Position numbers and translations under genes: made by a program. From Butyrivibrio proteoclasticus (GTDB taxonomy: Bacteria; Bacillota; Clostridia; Lachnospirales; Lachnospiraceae): DNA of 51,303 bases. The notes beneath the pieces are model-generated. The model saw only the letters and a program-made list of their open reading frames with translations. It was not told where the DNA came from and did no database searches. The DNA lies in NCBI RefSeq assembly GCF_900115735.1, contig NZ_FOXO01000025.1, forward strand, positions 1-51,303, given 5' to 3'. This document shows, in pieces, positions 40,900-49,523 of the stretch (position 1 is its first letter; the number at the start of each line of letters is the position of its first letter).

Positions 40900-43800
40900 T
40901 CACTCCTTTACACCATATGGAATAGATTCCTCTGCAACCATACTTACTACCTCAGGCTCTGATCGAAAGGAATATATATTATTCTTTTCTTCAGAACTGG
41001 TCATATCTCCATTGTCTGTCCAGAGTTCGCACTGACTAATCACTGTACTTATTGCAAACTCATAATCATCTGGTGGATAATCATACTTTTTAAGAAGTCT
41101 CTTAACCATCTTTCTCATAGATGCTCTTGCTGTTTCCTTCTTCTGCCAGTCTATCGTTCTATTTTTACGAAGCATCTCTGTTAATTCTTTGGTGAGATTA
41201 ATTAGCTTATCATTCTCATAAAAGTCTTTAATATTTTCTGGCTTAGTCAAAGCATCATAAAATGCTAACTCTTCCTGTGATAGACCAAGTTTTTGTCCAT
41301 TTTTGTATAAATCAGCGATCTCCTGTGCTGTCTTCAACAATTCCTTTATAACCTCTTCGTTAGTAATAAGACCGTTATAATAAGAATTCATTAATTGAGC
41401 AATTTTCTCGGAAAACTTTTGTGACTGTACTACATTAGTTCTCTTATATAATGCCACTTGCTCAGCCATTAGTTTTTTCAAAATCTCAACAGCAATATTT
41501 TTCTCTTTCATTCTAGAAATTTCGTCTAATACTGCTGGATCGAATAAGCTAAAATTTTCTCCTCCAGACTTACTGCTATCAAATAAATTAATTACACCTT
41601 CACTCTGCACTGCAGCCTTGAGCAAATCATTTATTTGATCATTAATCTCATTAAGTGACAAAGCCTTTCCACCAGTACCACCATAAGTAATTTTAATTAC
41701 CGTTGAGCGAATAGCCTCCATAAAGGCAGCCTCGTGACGTTCTGTTTCAGAGGTCATACTAGAGCATAATGAATGAGACTGTTTAAGAAGCATTGCTTCT
41801 TTTAAAAATAAATCTTTACGCTCTGGAGCACCTGCATCCAATACAAAGTTAACTCCGCCACTGATTAATTTTGCCATCGTAAGCGGTGAGCCACCGATAA
41901 AACCACTAAAATCAAAGCCATATAACAGATCCTTACATACCTGTAATTTTTCCTGGAATTTCGGATATGCTACCTTTGCAATATTCATATCCCCATATCT
42001 AGACTGATCGCGCTTAGTGTATTCCTTCATAGCAGCTTTCAATGCAGAAGCAATACCAACGTAATCTACTATCAATCCGCCTTCTTTATCTTTAAAAACG
42101 CGGTTCACACGTGCAATCGCCTGCATCAGGTTATACCCATGCATTGGCTTATAAACATACATCGTAGCAAGGGAAGGCACATCAAATCCTGTAAGCCACA
42201 TATCAACAACAATAGCTATTTTCATAGGATCATCATTGTCCTTGAATTTTCTTGCCAACTCTTCTTTATGTGACTTAGTACCTATGATTTCTTTCCAATC
42301 CTCAGGATCGTTATTACCGCCTGTCATTACAACACCGACTTTTTCAGTCCAGTTAGGTCTCATTTCTAAAATACGACGGTAGATCTTCATCGCTATCGGT
42401 CTAGAATATGCGACAATCATGGCCTTTCCTGTAAGAAGATTTGCTCTATACTTTTCATAGTGTTCAACAATATCATTACAAAGTGATTCTATGGTTGAGT
42501 CTGCGCCAAGCACACTCTCCATCTGCCCAAGCATCTTTTTACTTTTTTCAATAGTTGTGGTATCTGATTGCTGTTCTAAAACATCATATGTCTGATCTAT
42601 AAGAGCCAAAGTATTCTCATCAAGCTTTAACTGAACAACACGGCTTTCATAATACACCGGACGAGTCGCACCATCTTCAACTGCTTGAGTCATATCATAA
42701 ATATCAATATAATCACCAAAAACTTCTCTTGTATTTCTATCTTTTGCAGAAATTGGTGTTCCCGTAAATCCGATGAAAGTAGCATTTGGTAGTGCATCAT
42801 GAATTACACGTGCATTACCAACTACTGTACGTGCTTCCTTTTCTCCGTCTTCATTTTCAGAAATAACAATTTTTTCATCAAATCCATACTGACCACGATG
42901 CGCTTCATCAGCCATAACTACAATATTTCTTCGTTCTGATAAAGGCTTTTCACCACGTTCAAACTTAAACATAGTTGTAAAGATAATTCCATTTGCACTT
43001 CTACCATCGAGAAGCGTCTTTAAATGCTCTTTACTTTCCGCTTGAACTGGAGTCTGACGCAAAAAGTCGGCACACTGCGAAAACTGAGAGTAAAGCTGAT
43101 CATCTAAATCAATACGGTCTGTCATAACTACTAATGTTGGACTATCTAAGGCTTCCTGCAATAAATGCGCATAAAAAACCATAGACAAAGATTTGCCTGA
43201 TCCCTGAGTATGCCAGAAAACTCCACCTTTACCATCTGTCTTTGTAGCTACTTTTGCCTTCTCAATAGCCTTTCGAACTGCAAAATACTGATGATAACCA
43301 GCAAGAACCTTAAATCTTTTCGTACTTGTTCCAGAAAAAAGAATAAAGTTCTTTAAAATATCAAGCAAACGCTCTTTTTGAAACATTCCTTCGTAGAAAA
43401 TATCAAATCCTGCAAAACCTGTATCTTCATAATTACCATCTTTTGTCTTCCACTCCATAAAGCGATCCATTCCAGAAGTAATTGTTCCAGCTTTATTAGT
43501 AGATAAATCACTTATTACACATATTGCGTTGTAATAGAAAATTGAAGGAATGTCCTTCATATAATTACGAATCTGATTATATGCGTTCTCAGCTCCAACC
43601 TCATCTTTGGCCGGACTCTTAAGTTCCATCAATACCAAAGGTAATCCATTTATAAACAGAATAACATCTGGTCTACGGTTATTTCCGTTCTCAAGAAATG
43701 TAAACTGATTTACTACATAAAAAGAGTTCTTCTTATCATCTTCGAAATCAACTAAGCGTACTATCGATGAACGTTCTTCACCTTTCACAAAAAACTTAAC

Positions 43801-44073
43801 TGTTATGCCATTCTGCAGATAATCCATAAATATCATATTCTTCTGCAATAAGCTTCCAGTATCAAAATTCTTTAGTTTAACTAATGCTTCATCTATAGCT
43901 TCAACAGGCAGACCACGGTTGATACGCACCAAACTATCCCTAAGAATAGAATCTAACAATGGACTGGAATAGTCCCTATCCAAATCAGGAGCGTAGAGGT
44001 GATCATAGCCCATATTTTCGAACAATTCTATAATTGCCTGTTCGTATGTATCCTCTGTAAATAAGTTTGGCAT
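40900..44073 (-). CDS. hsdR: type I restriction enzyme, R (endonuclease/translocase) subunit
   Basis: About 1057 residues from ATG 44073 (AGGAGG six bases upstream). Nuclease motif: RRPDVILFINGLPLVLMELK near residues 133-152, a PD-x13-ExK site. Translocase: Walker A TQGSGKS near 289-295, VVMADEAH near 385-392, FIGFTGTPIS, and RVNRVFKDKEGGLIVDYVG (helicase motif VI region). It forms R2M2S with HsdM and HsdS, translocating DNA and cutting at collisions. One recombination site (44100-44113) lies in the 45-bp gap before it, outside its ribosome binding site. Confidence 0.95.
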   Translation of the reverse strand: MPNLFTEDTYEQAIIELFENMGYDHLYAPDLDRDYSSPLLDSILRDSLVRINRGLPVEAIDEALVKLKNFDTGSLLQKNMIFMDYLQNGITVKFFVKGEERSSIVRLVDFEDDKKNSFYVVNQFTFLENGNNRRPDVILFINGLPLVLMELKSPAKDEVGAENAYNQIRNYMKDIPSIFYYNAICVISDLSTNKAGTITSGMDRFMEWKTKDGNYEDTGFAGFDIFYEGMFQKERLLDILKNFILFSGTSTKRFKVLAGYHQYFAVRKAIEKAKVATKTDGKGGVFWHTQGSGKSLSMVFYAHLLQEALDSPTLVVMTDRIDLDDQLYSQFSQCADFLRQTPVQAESKEHLKTLLDGRSANGIIFTTMFKFERGEKPLSERRNIVVMADEAHRGQYGFDEKIVISENEDGEKEARTVVGNARVIHDALPNATFIGFTGTPISAKDRNTREVFGDYIDIYDMTQAVEDGATRPVYYESRVVQLKLDENTLALIDQTYDVLEQQSDTTTIEKSKKMLGQMESVLGADSTIESLCNDIVEHYEKYRANLLTGKAMIVAYSRPIAMKIYRRILEMRPNWTEKVGVVMTGGNNDPEDWKEIIGTKSHKEELARKFKDNDDPMKIAIVVDMWLTGFDVPSLATMYVYKPMHGYNLMQAIARVNRVFKDKEGGLIVDYVGIASALKAAMKEYTKRDQSRYGDMNIAKVAYPKFQEKLQVCKDLLYGFDFSGFIGGSPLTMAKLISGGVNFVLDAGAPERKDLFLKEAMLLKQSHSLCSSMTSETERHEAAFMEAIRSTVIKITYGGTGGKALSLNEINDQINDLLKAAVQSEGVINLFDSSKSGGENFSLFDPAVLDEISRMKEKNIAVEILKKLMAEQVALYKRTNVVQSQKFSEKIAQLMNSYYNGLITNEEVIKELLKTAQEIADLYKNGQKLGLSQEELAFYDALTKPENIKDFYENDKLINLTKELTEMLRKNRTIDWQKKETARASMRKMVKRLLKKYDYPPDDYEFAISTVISQCELWTDNGDMTSSEEKNNIYSFRSEPEVVSMVAEESIPYGVKE

Positions 44074-44099
44074 ATTCAACCTCCTGTAATTTATAGTTT

Positions 44100-44113
44100 T
44101 AAATAAGAATTTA
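44100..44113 (+). repeat. recombination site 4 (TAAATAAGAATTTA), outer end of invertible unit 2
   Basis: This site sits 5 bp past the hsdS2 stop codon, in the opposite orientation to site 3 inside the gene. The next bases, GTGGCTTAA, would become codons V-A-stop if unit 2 inverted. Confidence 0.8.
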
Positions 44114-44118
44114 GTGGC

Positions 44119-45288
44119 TTAAATATCTATGTCTGAAACATCAAGTTCACCAGACATGAGACGTGGAAGCAAACTGTCGCGGATATTTGTAAGATGGCAT
44201 ATTTCCGCATAATTATTACGAATGGCATTATCCATAGGTGCTACGATTTCTCCAAAAGTATCTATAACTTTTATCGGAGGAATGACTATTGGCATTGTAT
44301 TTAATGAATCTTTGTTAATAGATCCAAACACAGTACCTTCGCCGTTAAAAATATGGAGCTGTTTACGTAAATTAAACATTGTATAAAGTACGTAAGATTG
44401 GTGATTATCTTTTGAATGGATTGAAGCGAGGCCACGACCAATACAACAATCTTCGTAGGCAACATTTATATCACCAACAGGCGCTCTAACACTCATAAGA
44501 GTGTCATTAGCCAGAGCCATTCGCTTCGGAGCAGTCGTATAGAGTCTTCTGGTTGGGAATCGGAAACCGAATTCTGCACGTCCCTGAAAGAAGACAGTAC
44601 CAACCCCATCTTCGTTATAGGTATCGCCTTTTGGAGATTGACCCATTGTAATATCTGCGATATCAGACAATACACCTGGCGTCCAAGTGTTATCAGCATT
44701 ATCGATAATTATTTGGGAATAAAGAGCAAATGCTTGCGCCTGTAAATTCTTATTTACCTCATTATTAATTGCTATTTTTTCTTCAATATTATCCAATAAT
44801 CCAGCTATCTTTTTTTGTTCAATCAACTCTGGCAAATCTATTTCAATATCCATAATTCTATCTGGAGATGTATGATGTACTGTGGAGCCTGTCGATGTCG
44901 ATGCAATTGTCCTTTGGTAATATGGACTTCTCATAAACCAATAAAGATAATGCTTATCTAAGCTATCTGTTTCAATAGATATCAATCCAATACGTTGATT
45001 ATGTAAATATATCCTATTTCCTTTTGATTTTGGAACCAAAGCACTATATCCCAATGTATCAATAGCCTTACTTAAATCTGTCATTGTAACAATCAAATCA
45101 TCCTCTTTTAATACATAATCATCAGGATATTCCGCATCAAAATACTTACATTTTTCTTCTTTAAATCCTCCTCCAATCGCAAAATTTCCTGGAGTTACTA
45201 GGACAATATTATTATCAATTGTACTTATATTTTTTCCCTTAAAGGCATAACCATGCTTTATTTTGATATAATCACGTAATGTTGCCAA
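44119..45288 (-). CDS. hsdS: type I specificity subunit HsdS2, two target-recognition domains (ON state)
   Basis: A 389-residue HsdS starting at TTG 45288 after AGGTGA. TRD1 covers ~1-150. The first conserved helix is DLPELIEQKKIAGLLDNIEE with KIAINNEVNKNLQAQAFALY. TRD2 covers ~205-340. The second conserved helix ends HLTNIRDSLLPRLMSGELDV. The DNA coding for NKNL is recombination site 3 (44743-44756), and site 4 lies just after the stop, so TRD2 forms an invertible 657-bp unit, here in the full-length orientation. It can direct HsdM/HsdR to a bipartite sequence. Confidence 0.9.
   Translation of the reverse strand: MATLRDYIKIKHGYAFKGKNISTIDNNIVLVTPGNFAIGGGFKEEKCKYFDAEYPDDYVLKEDDLIVTMTDLSKAIDTLGYSALVPKSKGNRIYLHNQRIGLISIETDSLDKHYLYWFMRSPYYQRTIASTSTGSTVHHTSPDRIMDIEIDLPELIEQKKIAGLLDNIEEKIAINNEVNKNLQAQAFALYSQIIIDNADNTWTPGVLSDIADITMGQSPKGDTYNEDGVGTVFFQGRAEFGFRFPTRRLYTTAPKRMALANDTLMSVRAPVGDINVAYEDCCIGRGLASIHSKDNHQSYVLYTMFNLRKQLHIFNGEGTVFGSINKDSLNTMPIVIPPIKVIDTFGEIVAPMDNAIRNNYAEICHLTNIRDSLLPRLMSGELDVSDIDI
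44743..44756 (-). repeat. recombination site 3 inside hsdS2 (NKNL hinge)
   Basis: On the minus strand TAAATAAGAATTTA encodes the N-K-N-L hinge between TRD1 and TRD2 of HsdS2. The core has dyad arms TAAAT/ATTTA around an asymmetric AAGA centre. Confidence 0.8.
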
Positions 45289-45300
45289 AAAATCACCTTC

Positions 45301-46287
45301 CTAACTTATATATTTTTTGTGAGCAATTTTCACATTGCTTTGTTTAACCATTGCATAATGCAATGTTGTATCTATTCGTTTATGACCAAGCAACTGTTGG
45401 AGTTGCTCAATCGGCATTCCTTTATCAATCGCCATCGTTGCAAGAGTTCTACGGAACTTGTGAGGATGAACTTTTTCAATACCAAGTTCCTTACCGATAT
45501 CTCTAAGTCTAGATTCCACACCACCTATCTTAATTCGTTTGAATGGTGCTCTTAACGAAACAAAAAGTGCTGGATTGTCATCAGATCTACGTTCCAAGTA
45601 ATTCTTAAGATGAATCTTTGTTCGTGCATCAAAATAGACAATTCGTTCCTTATCGCCTTTACCAAAAACAATGCACTCTCTTTCATTAAAATTAATATCT
45701 GCTCTATTTAAAAGAACTAATTCACCAATTCGCATTCCTGTCGATGCTAGCATATCTATCAATGCAAGATCTCGCATTTCTTTGCAACCATCGCGCATTT
45801 TTTCTAGTTCTTCATCTGTATATGTTTCTTTTATAACTGAACCCGTCTTAACTTTATGTATTCGTCTAACAGGGCTCTTAAGAATGTAATCTTCATCTTC
45901 CAGCCACGAATAAAAGCTCGACAAAATTCTTCTTATATTATCAATAGTCACCTTGCTTGAACCATTTTTCTCCTGATATCCAGTGAGATATTTTCTAAGA
46001 TCGTCCGTCTGTATATGCCTTACACCTTTTGCCACAACATCCAACATATTCTCAATTGTAGTACGGTAATAATTTAAAGTTTTCTCTGAACACCCTTCTA
46101 TTCTTTTAGCCGCTACAAATGCATCAAGTAACTCTATACTTTCGTCATTATCTTCTATTATTTCATTCTTCATAAAGTCATAATTATGAAAAACATACTC
46201 CATTACATCATGCAACTTACCTAATTGAACATTGTCCAAACAGCCCTGCATTTGCTGCATGATCTCATCTATAATCATTTGTTTCAT
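45301..46287 (-). CDS. tyrosine recombinase, predicted hsdS invertase
   Basis: A 328-residue XerC/D-like recombinase. The core-binding domain (~45-135) contains SIELLDAFVAAKRIEGCSEK. The catalytic set is complete: Arg186 in STGMRIGEL, Lys210 in FGKGDKER, His276 and Arg279 in HPHKFRR, His302 in LGHKR and Tyr311 in TTLHYA. It lies between the two hsdS loci, each carrying an inverted pair of 14-bp sites. Recombinases in this position are known to invert hsdS domains in other phase-variable type I systems. It is 12 bp upstream of hsdS2 and probably co-transcribed with it. Confidence 0.9.
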   Translation of the reverse strand: MKQMIIDEIMQQMQGCLDNVQLGKLHDVMEYVFHNYDFMKNEIIEDNDESIELLDAFVAAKRIEGCSEKTLNYYRTTIENMLDVVAKGVRHIQTDDLRKYLTGYQEKNGSSKVTIDNIRRILSSFYSWLEDEDYILKSPVRRIHKVKTGSVIKETYTDEELEKMRDGCKEMRDLALIDMLASTGMRIGELVLLNRADINFNERECIVFGKGDKERIVYFDARTKIHLKNYLERRSDDNPALFVSLRAPFKRIKIGGVESRLRDIGKELGIEKVHPHKFRRTLATMAIDKGMPIEQLQQLLGHKRIDTTLHYAMVKQSNVKIAHKKYIS

Positions 46288-46305
46288 AATTCATTCTCCT
46301 TTTAA

Positions 46306-47025
46306 ACTTATTTCAGAGAACGAATTAAAAGAAATCAAACAAACTTACTAATCAAACTAAATAAGAATTTAGAGCAGCAAGCTGAGGCATATTTTAATCA
46401 CCTGTTTATAGCTAATGCTGATCCTTCTTGGCCTGAAGGTACAATCAGCGATATTGGCACAGTTGTAGGTGGTAGTACGCCTTCAAAATCTAAGCCGGAA
46501 TATTATACTGATAACGGTATCGCTTGGATTACCCCCAAGGACTTATCTGTCGATAAGTCCAAATTCATTTCACATGGCGCTGACGATATTACCGAGCTTG
46601 GCCTAAAAAACAGCAGTGCTTCTATAATGCCGGCAGGAACAGTGTTGTTTAGCTCTCGTGCACCAATCGGGTATATTGCTATCGCCGATGGGAAGGTTAC
46701 AACAAATCAAGGTTTTAAATCTGTTGTGCCTAATAGCAATGTTGGTACTGCCTTTGTTTATTTCTTCCTGAAGAATGCTTTACCTACTATAGAAAACATG
46801 GCTTCAGGTTCAACCTTCAAAGAAATATCTGGCAGTACAATGCGTACAGTTCCGGCTATTATTCCTGATGATAAAAACCTTCAGAAATTTGCCAATTTCT
46901 GTGAACCTTTATTTCAGCAACAGCGGATTTTAGAAGCGGAGAATCGTTGCCTGGCATCGTTACGAGACACATTGCTCCCTCACCTGATGTCTGGTGAGCT
47001 GGATATCTCTGTCATTGACATTTAA
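46306..47025 (+). pseudogene. hsdS: inverted silent half-hsdS (second target-recognition domain of hsdS1)
   Basis: This plus-strand frame is open from 46306 without a start codon or ribosome binding site. It encodes a hinge helix (NQTNLLIKLNKNLEQQAEAY), a TRD (PEGTISDIGTVVGGSTPSKS onward) and the HsdS ending LASLRDTLLPHLMSGELDIS-VIDI. Its stop overlaps the hsdS1 stop tail-to-tail. Inversion between sites 1 and 2 would place it in frame behind hsdS1 TRD1, as NKNL followed by EQQAEAYF. The ~50 bp outside site 2 also encode hinge-like sequence, suggesting site 2 once belonged to another full hsdS. Confidence 0.85.
46358..46371 (+). repeat. recombination site 2, inner end of invertible unit 1
   Basis: TAAATAAGAATTTA on the plus strand, in frame as N-K-N-L of the silent half-hsdS. 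It is inverted relative to site 1 (47031-47044), 687 bp across both sites. Confidence 0.8.
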
Positions 47026-47612
47026 GCTGCTAAATTCTTATTTATCTCCTTATTTATCTCCTTATTTATCTGAATCTTGTCATCTAATGATCGTAAAATC
47101 TTTGCAATCTTAACCTGTTCATCATACGGTGGCAACACAATCGGCAGTTTATGTTGAGCAGTTATTCCCAAATATGCTCTTGTACTTCCTGAGCCCGCCC
47201 AATTACTTAATGTCATTTGGAATTCGTTTGAATCAAAATAGTATTTCAAATAACGATTGTCTATCCCTTTTTTCACTCTGTAATAAGTCACTTGTGGTGT
47301 CAGGATAATCGTATCATACTGATCAGAAACTATAGCTGTTCTTCCGATTGTTGCTTTATGTGTTAACAATACATCACCTGGTTTTGCAAAACCTTTTCTC
47401 AAAGTTTTTGCTTGTTCTTCTGTAATAAATGCACAATTATCAAAATCTACATGCCCGCCTATCAGATTATTCGCCATGATAAACGGAACTCCTTCAGACA
47501 CATAATCAGATGCTTTAGGGTGAATATTGCCATGATTACCATCTAATGGTTCTTCAAGCATATCTAAATTTATCAATTCTTGAACGGTATACTCTTTCCA
47601 ATTAGATTTCAT
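47022..47612 (-). CDS. hsdS: type I specificity subunit HsdS1, half subunit with one TRD (OFF or half-site state)
   Basis: A 196-residue HsdS half from ATG 47612 (TAGGAG nine bases upstream), overlapping the hsdM end by 11 bp. TRD1 spans ~1-150 and the conserved helix is PPYDEQVKIAKILRSLDDKI. It ends INKEINKEINKNLAA at a stop supplied by the inverted unit. Full HsdS proteins are ~390 residues. Truncated one-TRD subunits can dimerise in known systems and then read a symmetric site, so this form may be active with a new specificity rather than dead. Inversion of 46358-47044 restores a two-TRD protein in frame. Confidence 0.88.
   Translation of the reverse strand: MKSNWKEYTVQELINLDMLEEPLDGNHGNIHPKASDYVSEGVPFIMANNLIGGHVDFDNCAFITEEQAKTLRKGFAKPGDVLLTHKATIGRTAIVSDQYDTIILTPQVTYYRVKKGIDNRYLKYYFDSNEFQMTLSNWAGSGSTRAYLGITAQHKLPIVLPPYDEQVKIAKILRSLDDKIQINKEINKEINKNLAA
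47031..47044 (-). repeat. recombination site 1 inside hsdS1 (NKNL hinge)
   Basis: On the minus strand TAAATAAGAATTTA encodes I/N-K-N-L, followed by GCAGCTTAA (A-A-stop). It pairs in inverted orientation with site 2. Confidence 0.8.
47037..47072 (-). repeat. three 12-bp tandem repeats in the HsdS1 hinge
   Basis: CTTATTTATCTC occurs at 47037-47048 and 47049-47060, with a one-base variant at 47061-47072. On the coding strand the copies encode repeated I-N-K-E/N tetrapeptides between the conserved helix and the NKNL site. Copy-number change would keep frame and alter TRD spacing, as for the TAEL repeats of EcoR124. Confidence 0.75.
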
Positions 47613-49104
47613 ACCCAATCGCTCCTAACTTATTTCTTATTTCGTTCTCTAATTCATGACTTTTTTCAAACATTTCGGATAATTCTGATGTTAGACGGTC
47701 CATCTTTTCTTCGAAAGGTTCTCCATCATCTTCCTGCTCCTCAATGCCTACATAACGTCCTGGGGTAAGTATATAATCCTGCTTCTCGATTTCGGAAGTC
47801 TCAACAGCAGCACAATAACCTTTTTCATCATCTAAGCTTCCTTCCACAAACGATGTATAAGTGTCTGCTAGTTTCTGTATATCCTCATCAGTAAGTTCAC
47901 GTAATTTACGGCTTACCATTGTGCCCATCTTACGTGCATCAATAAACAAAGTCTTTCCCGCCTGTTTCTTCTGTTTATTAATAAACCATAGTGATACTGG
48001 AATCTGAGTCGTATAGAATAACTGAGTAGGCATAGCAATAATACATTCAACCAAATCAGCATCCACAATATTTTTACGAATATCACCTTCTCCACCAGTT
48101 TGTGATGAAAGAGATCCATTTGCAAGGACCATACCAATACGTCCTGCTGGCGCAAGGTGATAGATCATATGCTGTAACCATGCAAAGTTTGCATTTCCTG
48201 CTGGTGGCATACCATACTGCCAACGAACATCATCTTTTAATTTATCCGCTCCCCAATCTGAAAGATTAAAAGGTGGATTTGCCATAATATAATCTGCACG
48301 CAATGTCGGATGGCGATCATCCATAAATGTGTCTGCAGAAAATTCTCCAAGATCCGGTTCAATACCTCTTATTGCAAGGTTCATCTGCGCCATTTTCCAT
48401 GTTGTAGGATTTGAATCTTGACCATAAATTGAAATGTTGCTTATGTTTCCACTATGATTCTCAACAAATCTTGCAGACTGAACAAACATACCACCTGACC
48501 CACAACACGGATCATAAACACGTCCCTTGAATGGTTTCAATATCTCTACCAACGTACGAACAACACAGGAAGGTGTAAAGAACTCTCCACCTCTTTTTCC
48601 CTCTTGTTCAGCAAACATTGATAAACAATATTCATAAGTACGCCCAAGAATATCTTTTTCACTTCCATGTTCAATCATTTGAATATTAGTAAAAAGATCT
48701 ACAACATCTCCAAGTCTTCTTTTATCAAGTTCTGGACGAGCAAAGTTCTTTGGTAAAATATCTTTCAATCTTTTATTCTCTTTTTCAATTGCTCGCATTG
48801 CATCATCAATGACTGTTCCAATTTCAGATGTATGTGCTTTTGCTGCTATTTCGCTCCAACGTGCTCCGGCTGGTACAAAGAAAATTCCTTCTGATGTATA
48901 TTCATCAATATCTTCTTCAAAGCCATCTCCTTCTTCAACAAGTGCTTTATACTTCTCATCAAATCTATCAGAAATGTATTTAAGGAAAATCAAACCCAAA
49001 ACAACACTCTTATACTCGGATGCATCTAAATTTCCTCTCAGAACACATGCGGCATCCCAAATTTGTTTTTCAAATCCAATTTCAGCTGTATTATTATCTG
49101 CCAT
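47602..49104 (-). CDS. hsdM: type I restriction-modification methyltransferase subunit
   Basis: A 500-residue N6-adenine methyltransferase from ATG 49104 (AAGGAAA eight bases upstream); a longer frame to 49146 would overlap the XRE stop. N-terminal helical domain: IWDAACVLRGNLDASEYKSV. Catalytic domain: SAM motif DPCCGSGGMF at 198-207 and NPPF at 276-279 in YIMANPPFNLSDWG. It methylates the target chosen by whichever HsdS is present. It follows the XRE gene by 41 bp and is coupled to hsdS1. Confidence 0.95.
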   Translation of the reverse strand: MADNNTAEIGFEKQIWDAACVLRGNLDASEYKSVVLGLIFLKYISDRFDEKYKALVEEGDGFEEDIDEYTSEGIFFVPAGARWSEIAAKAHTSEIGTVIDDAMRAIEKENKRLKDILPKNFARPELDKRRLGDVVDLFTNIQMIEHGSEKDILGRTYEYCLSMFAEQEGKRGGEFFTPSCVVRTLVEILKPFKGRVYDPCCGSGGMFVQSARFVENHSGNISNISIYGQDSNPTTWKMAQMNLAIRGIEPDLGEFSADTFMDDRHPTLRADYIMANPPFNLSDWGADKLKDDVRWQYGMPPAGNANFAWLQHMIYHLAPAGRIGMVLANGSLSSQTGGEGDIRKNIVDADLVECIIAMPTQLFYTTQIPVSLWFINKQKKQAGKTLFIDARKMGTMVSRKLRELTDEDIQKLADTYTSFVEGSLDDEKGYCAAVETSEIEKQDYILTPGRYVGIEEQEDDGEPFEEKMDRLTSELSEMFEKSHELENEIRNKLGAIGYEI

Positions 49105-49145
49105 GATTACTATTTCCTTTCTGTTAGTAGTATTCTTACTACTCA

Positions 49146-49364
49146 TTATTTATTTTTGCTTCTGTCTATACTTATTATGTCTCCAAAATCGCAATCTAAT
49201 TCCAAACAAATTTTTTCAAGAACACTCATAGATACAATTTCTCCTCTACTCATCTTCGCAAGAGTACTACTACTTATGCCAATGTTCTCATTCTCGACAA
49301 GATCCATTTTTTTCATTTCCTTATCGATCAGTAATTTCCATAATCCATTATAAGATATAGCCAT
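49146..49364 (-). CDS. XRE-family (Cro/C1) regulator of the restriction locus
   Basis: A 72-residue single-domain helix-turn-helix protein: YNGLWKLLIDKEMKKMDLVE, then GISSSTLAKMSRGEIVSMSV and LEKICLELDCDFGDIISI. Small XRE proteins in front of hsdM often act as controllers that time methylation before restriction. A TTTCGA-n4-TCGAAA dyad lies upstream of its promoter and is a candidate operator. It is the first gene of the hsd operon. Confidence 0.85.
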   Translation of the reverse strand: MAISYNGLWKLLIDKEMKKMDLVENENIGISSSTLAKMSRGEIVSMSVLEKICLELDCDFGDIISIDRSKNK

Positions 49365-49438
49365 ATAATTCCTTTCTTATGGGGATTATCCACTTGGAGC
49401 TAAAGGACCTTTTCCCCTCATGAATAGTCCTAGATTAC

Positions 49439-49444
49439 ATTATA
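49439..49444 (-). promoter_or_regulatory. -10 box of the XRE-hsdM operon
   Basis: TATAAT on the minus strand, 75 bp before the XRE start. The matching -35 is weak (TTTGTA or TTGTAA near 49460-49466), so activation is possible. Confidence 0.5.
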
Positions 49445-49472
49445 CTCGCCCGTCACTATTTACAAATAGAAT

Positions 49473-49488
49473 TTTCGACTTATCGAAA
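49473..49488. promoter_or_regulatory. candidate operator dyad upstream of the hsd promoter
   Basis: TTTCGA-CTTA-TCGAAA is a perfect 6-bp dyad with a 4-bp centre, about 30 bp upstream of the -10 box. Its place suits activation by the XRE protein. It also lies just downstream of the 49524-50978 stop. Confidence 0.45.
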
Positions 49489-49523
49489 GTCTAATTCGAT
49501 TTTATGCGTTAGTCTTTTAACTT

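Noticed and set aside
44056..44070. TGTAAATAAGTTTGG in the hsdR start considered as a fifth recombination site
   Set aside because: Only the TAAATAAG half matches; the ATTTA arm is missing.
44493..44699. Minus-strand 68-codon frame inside hsdS2
   Set aside because: It is a shadow of the TRD2 coding sequence in another frame.
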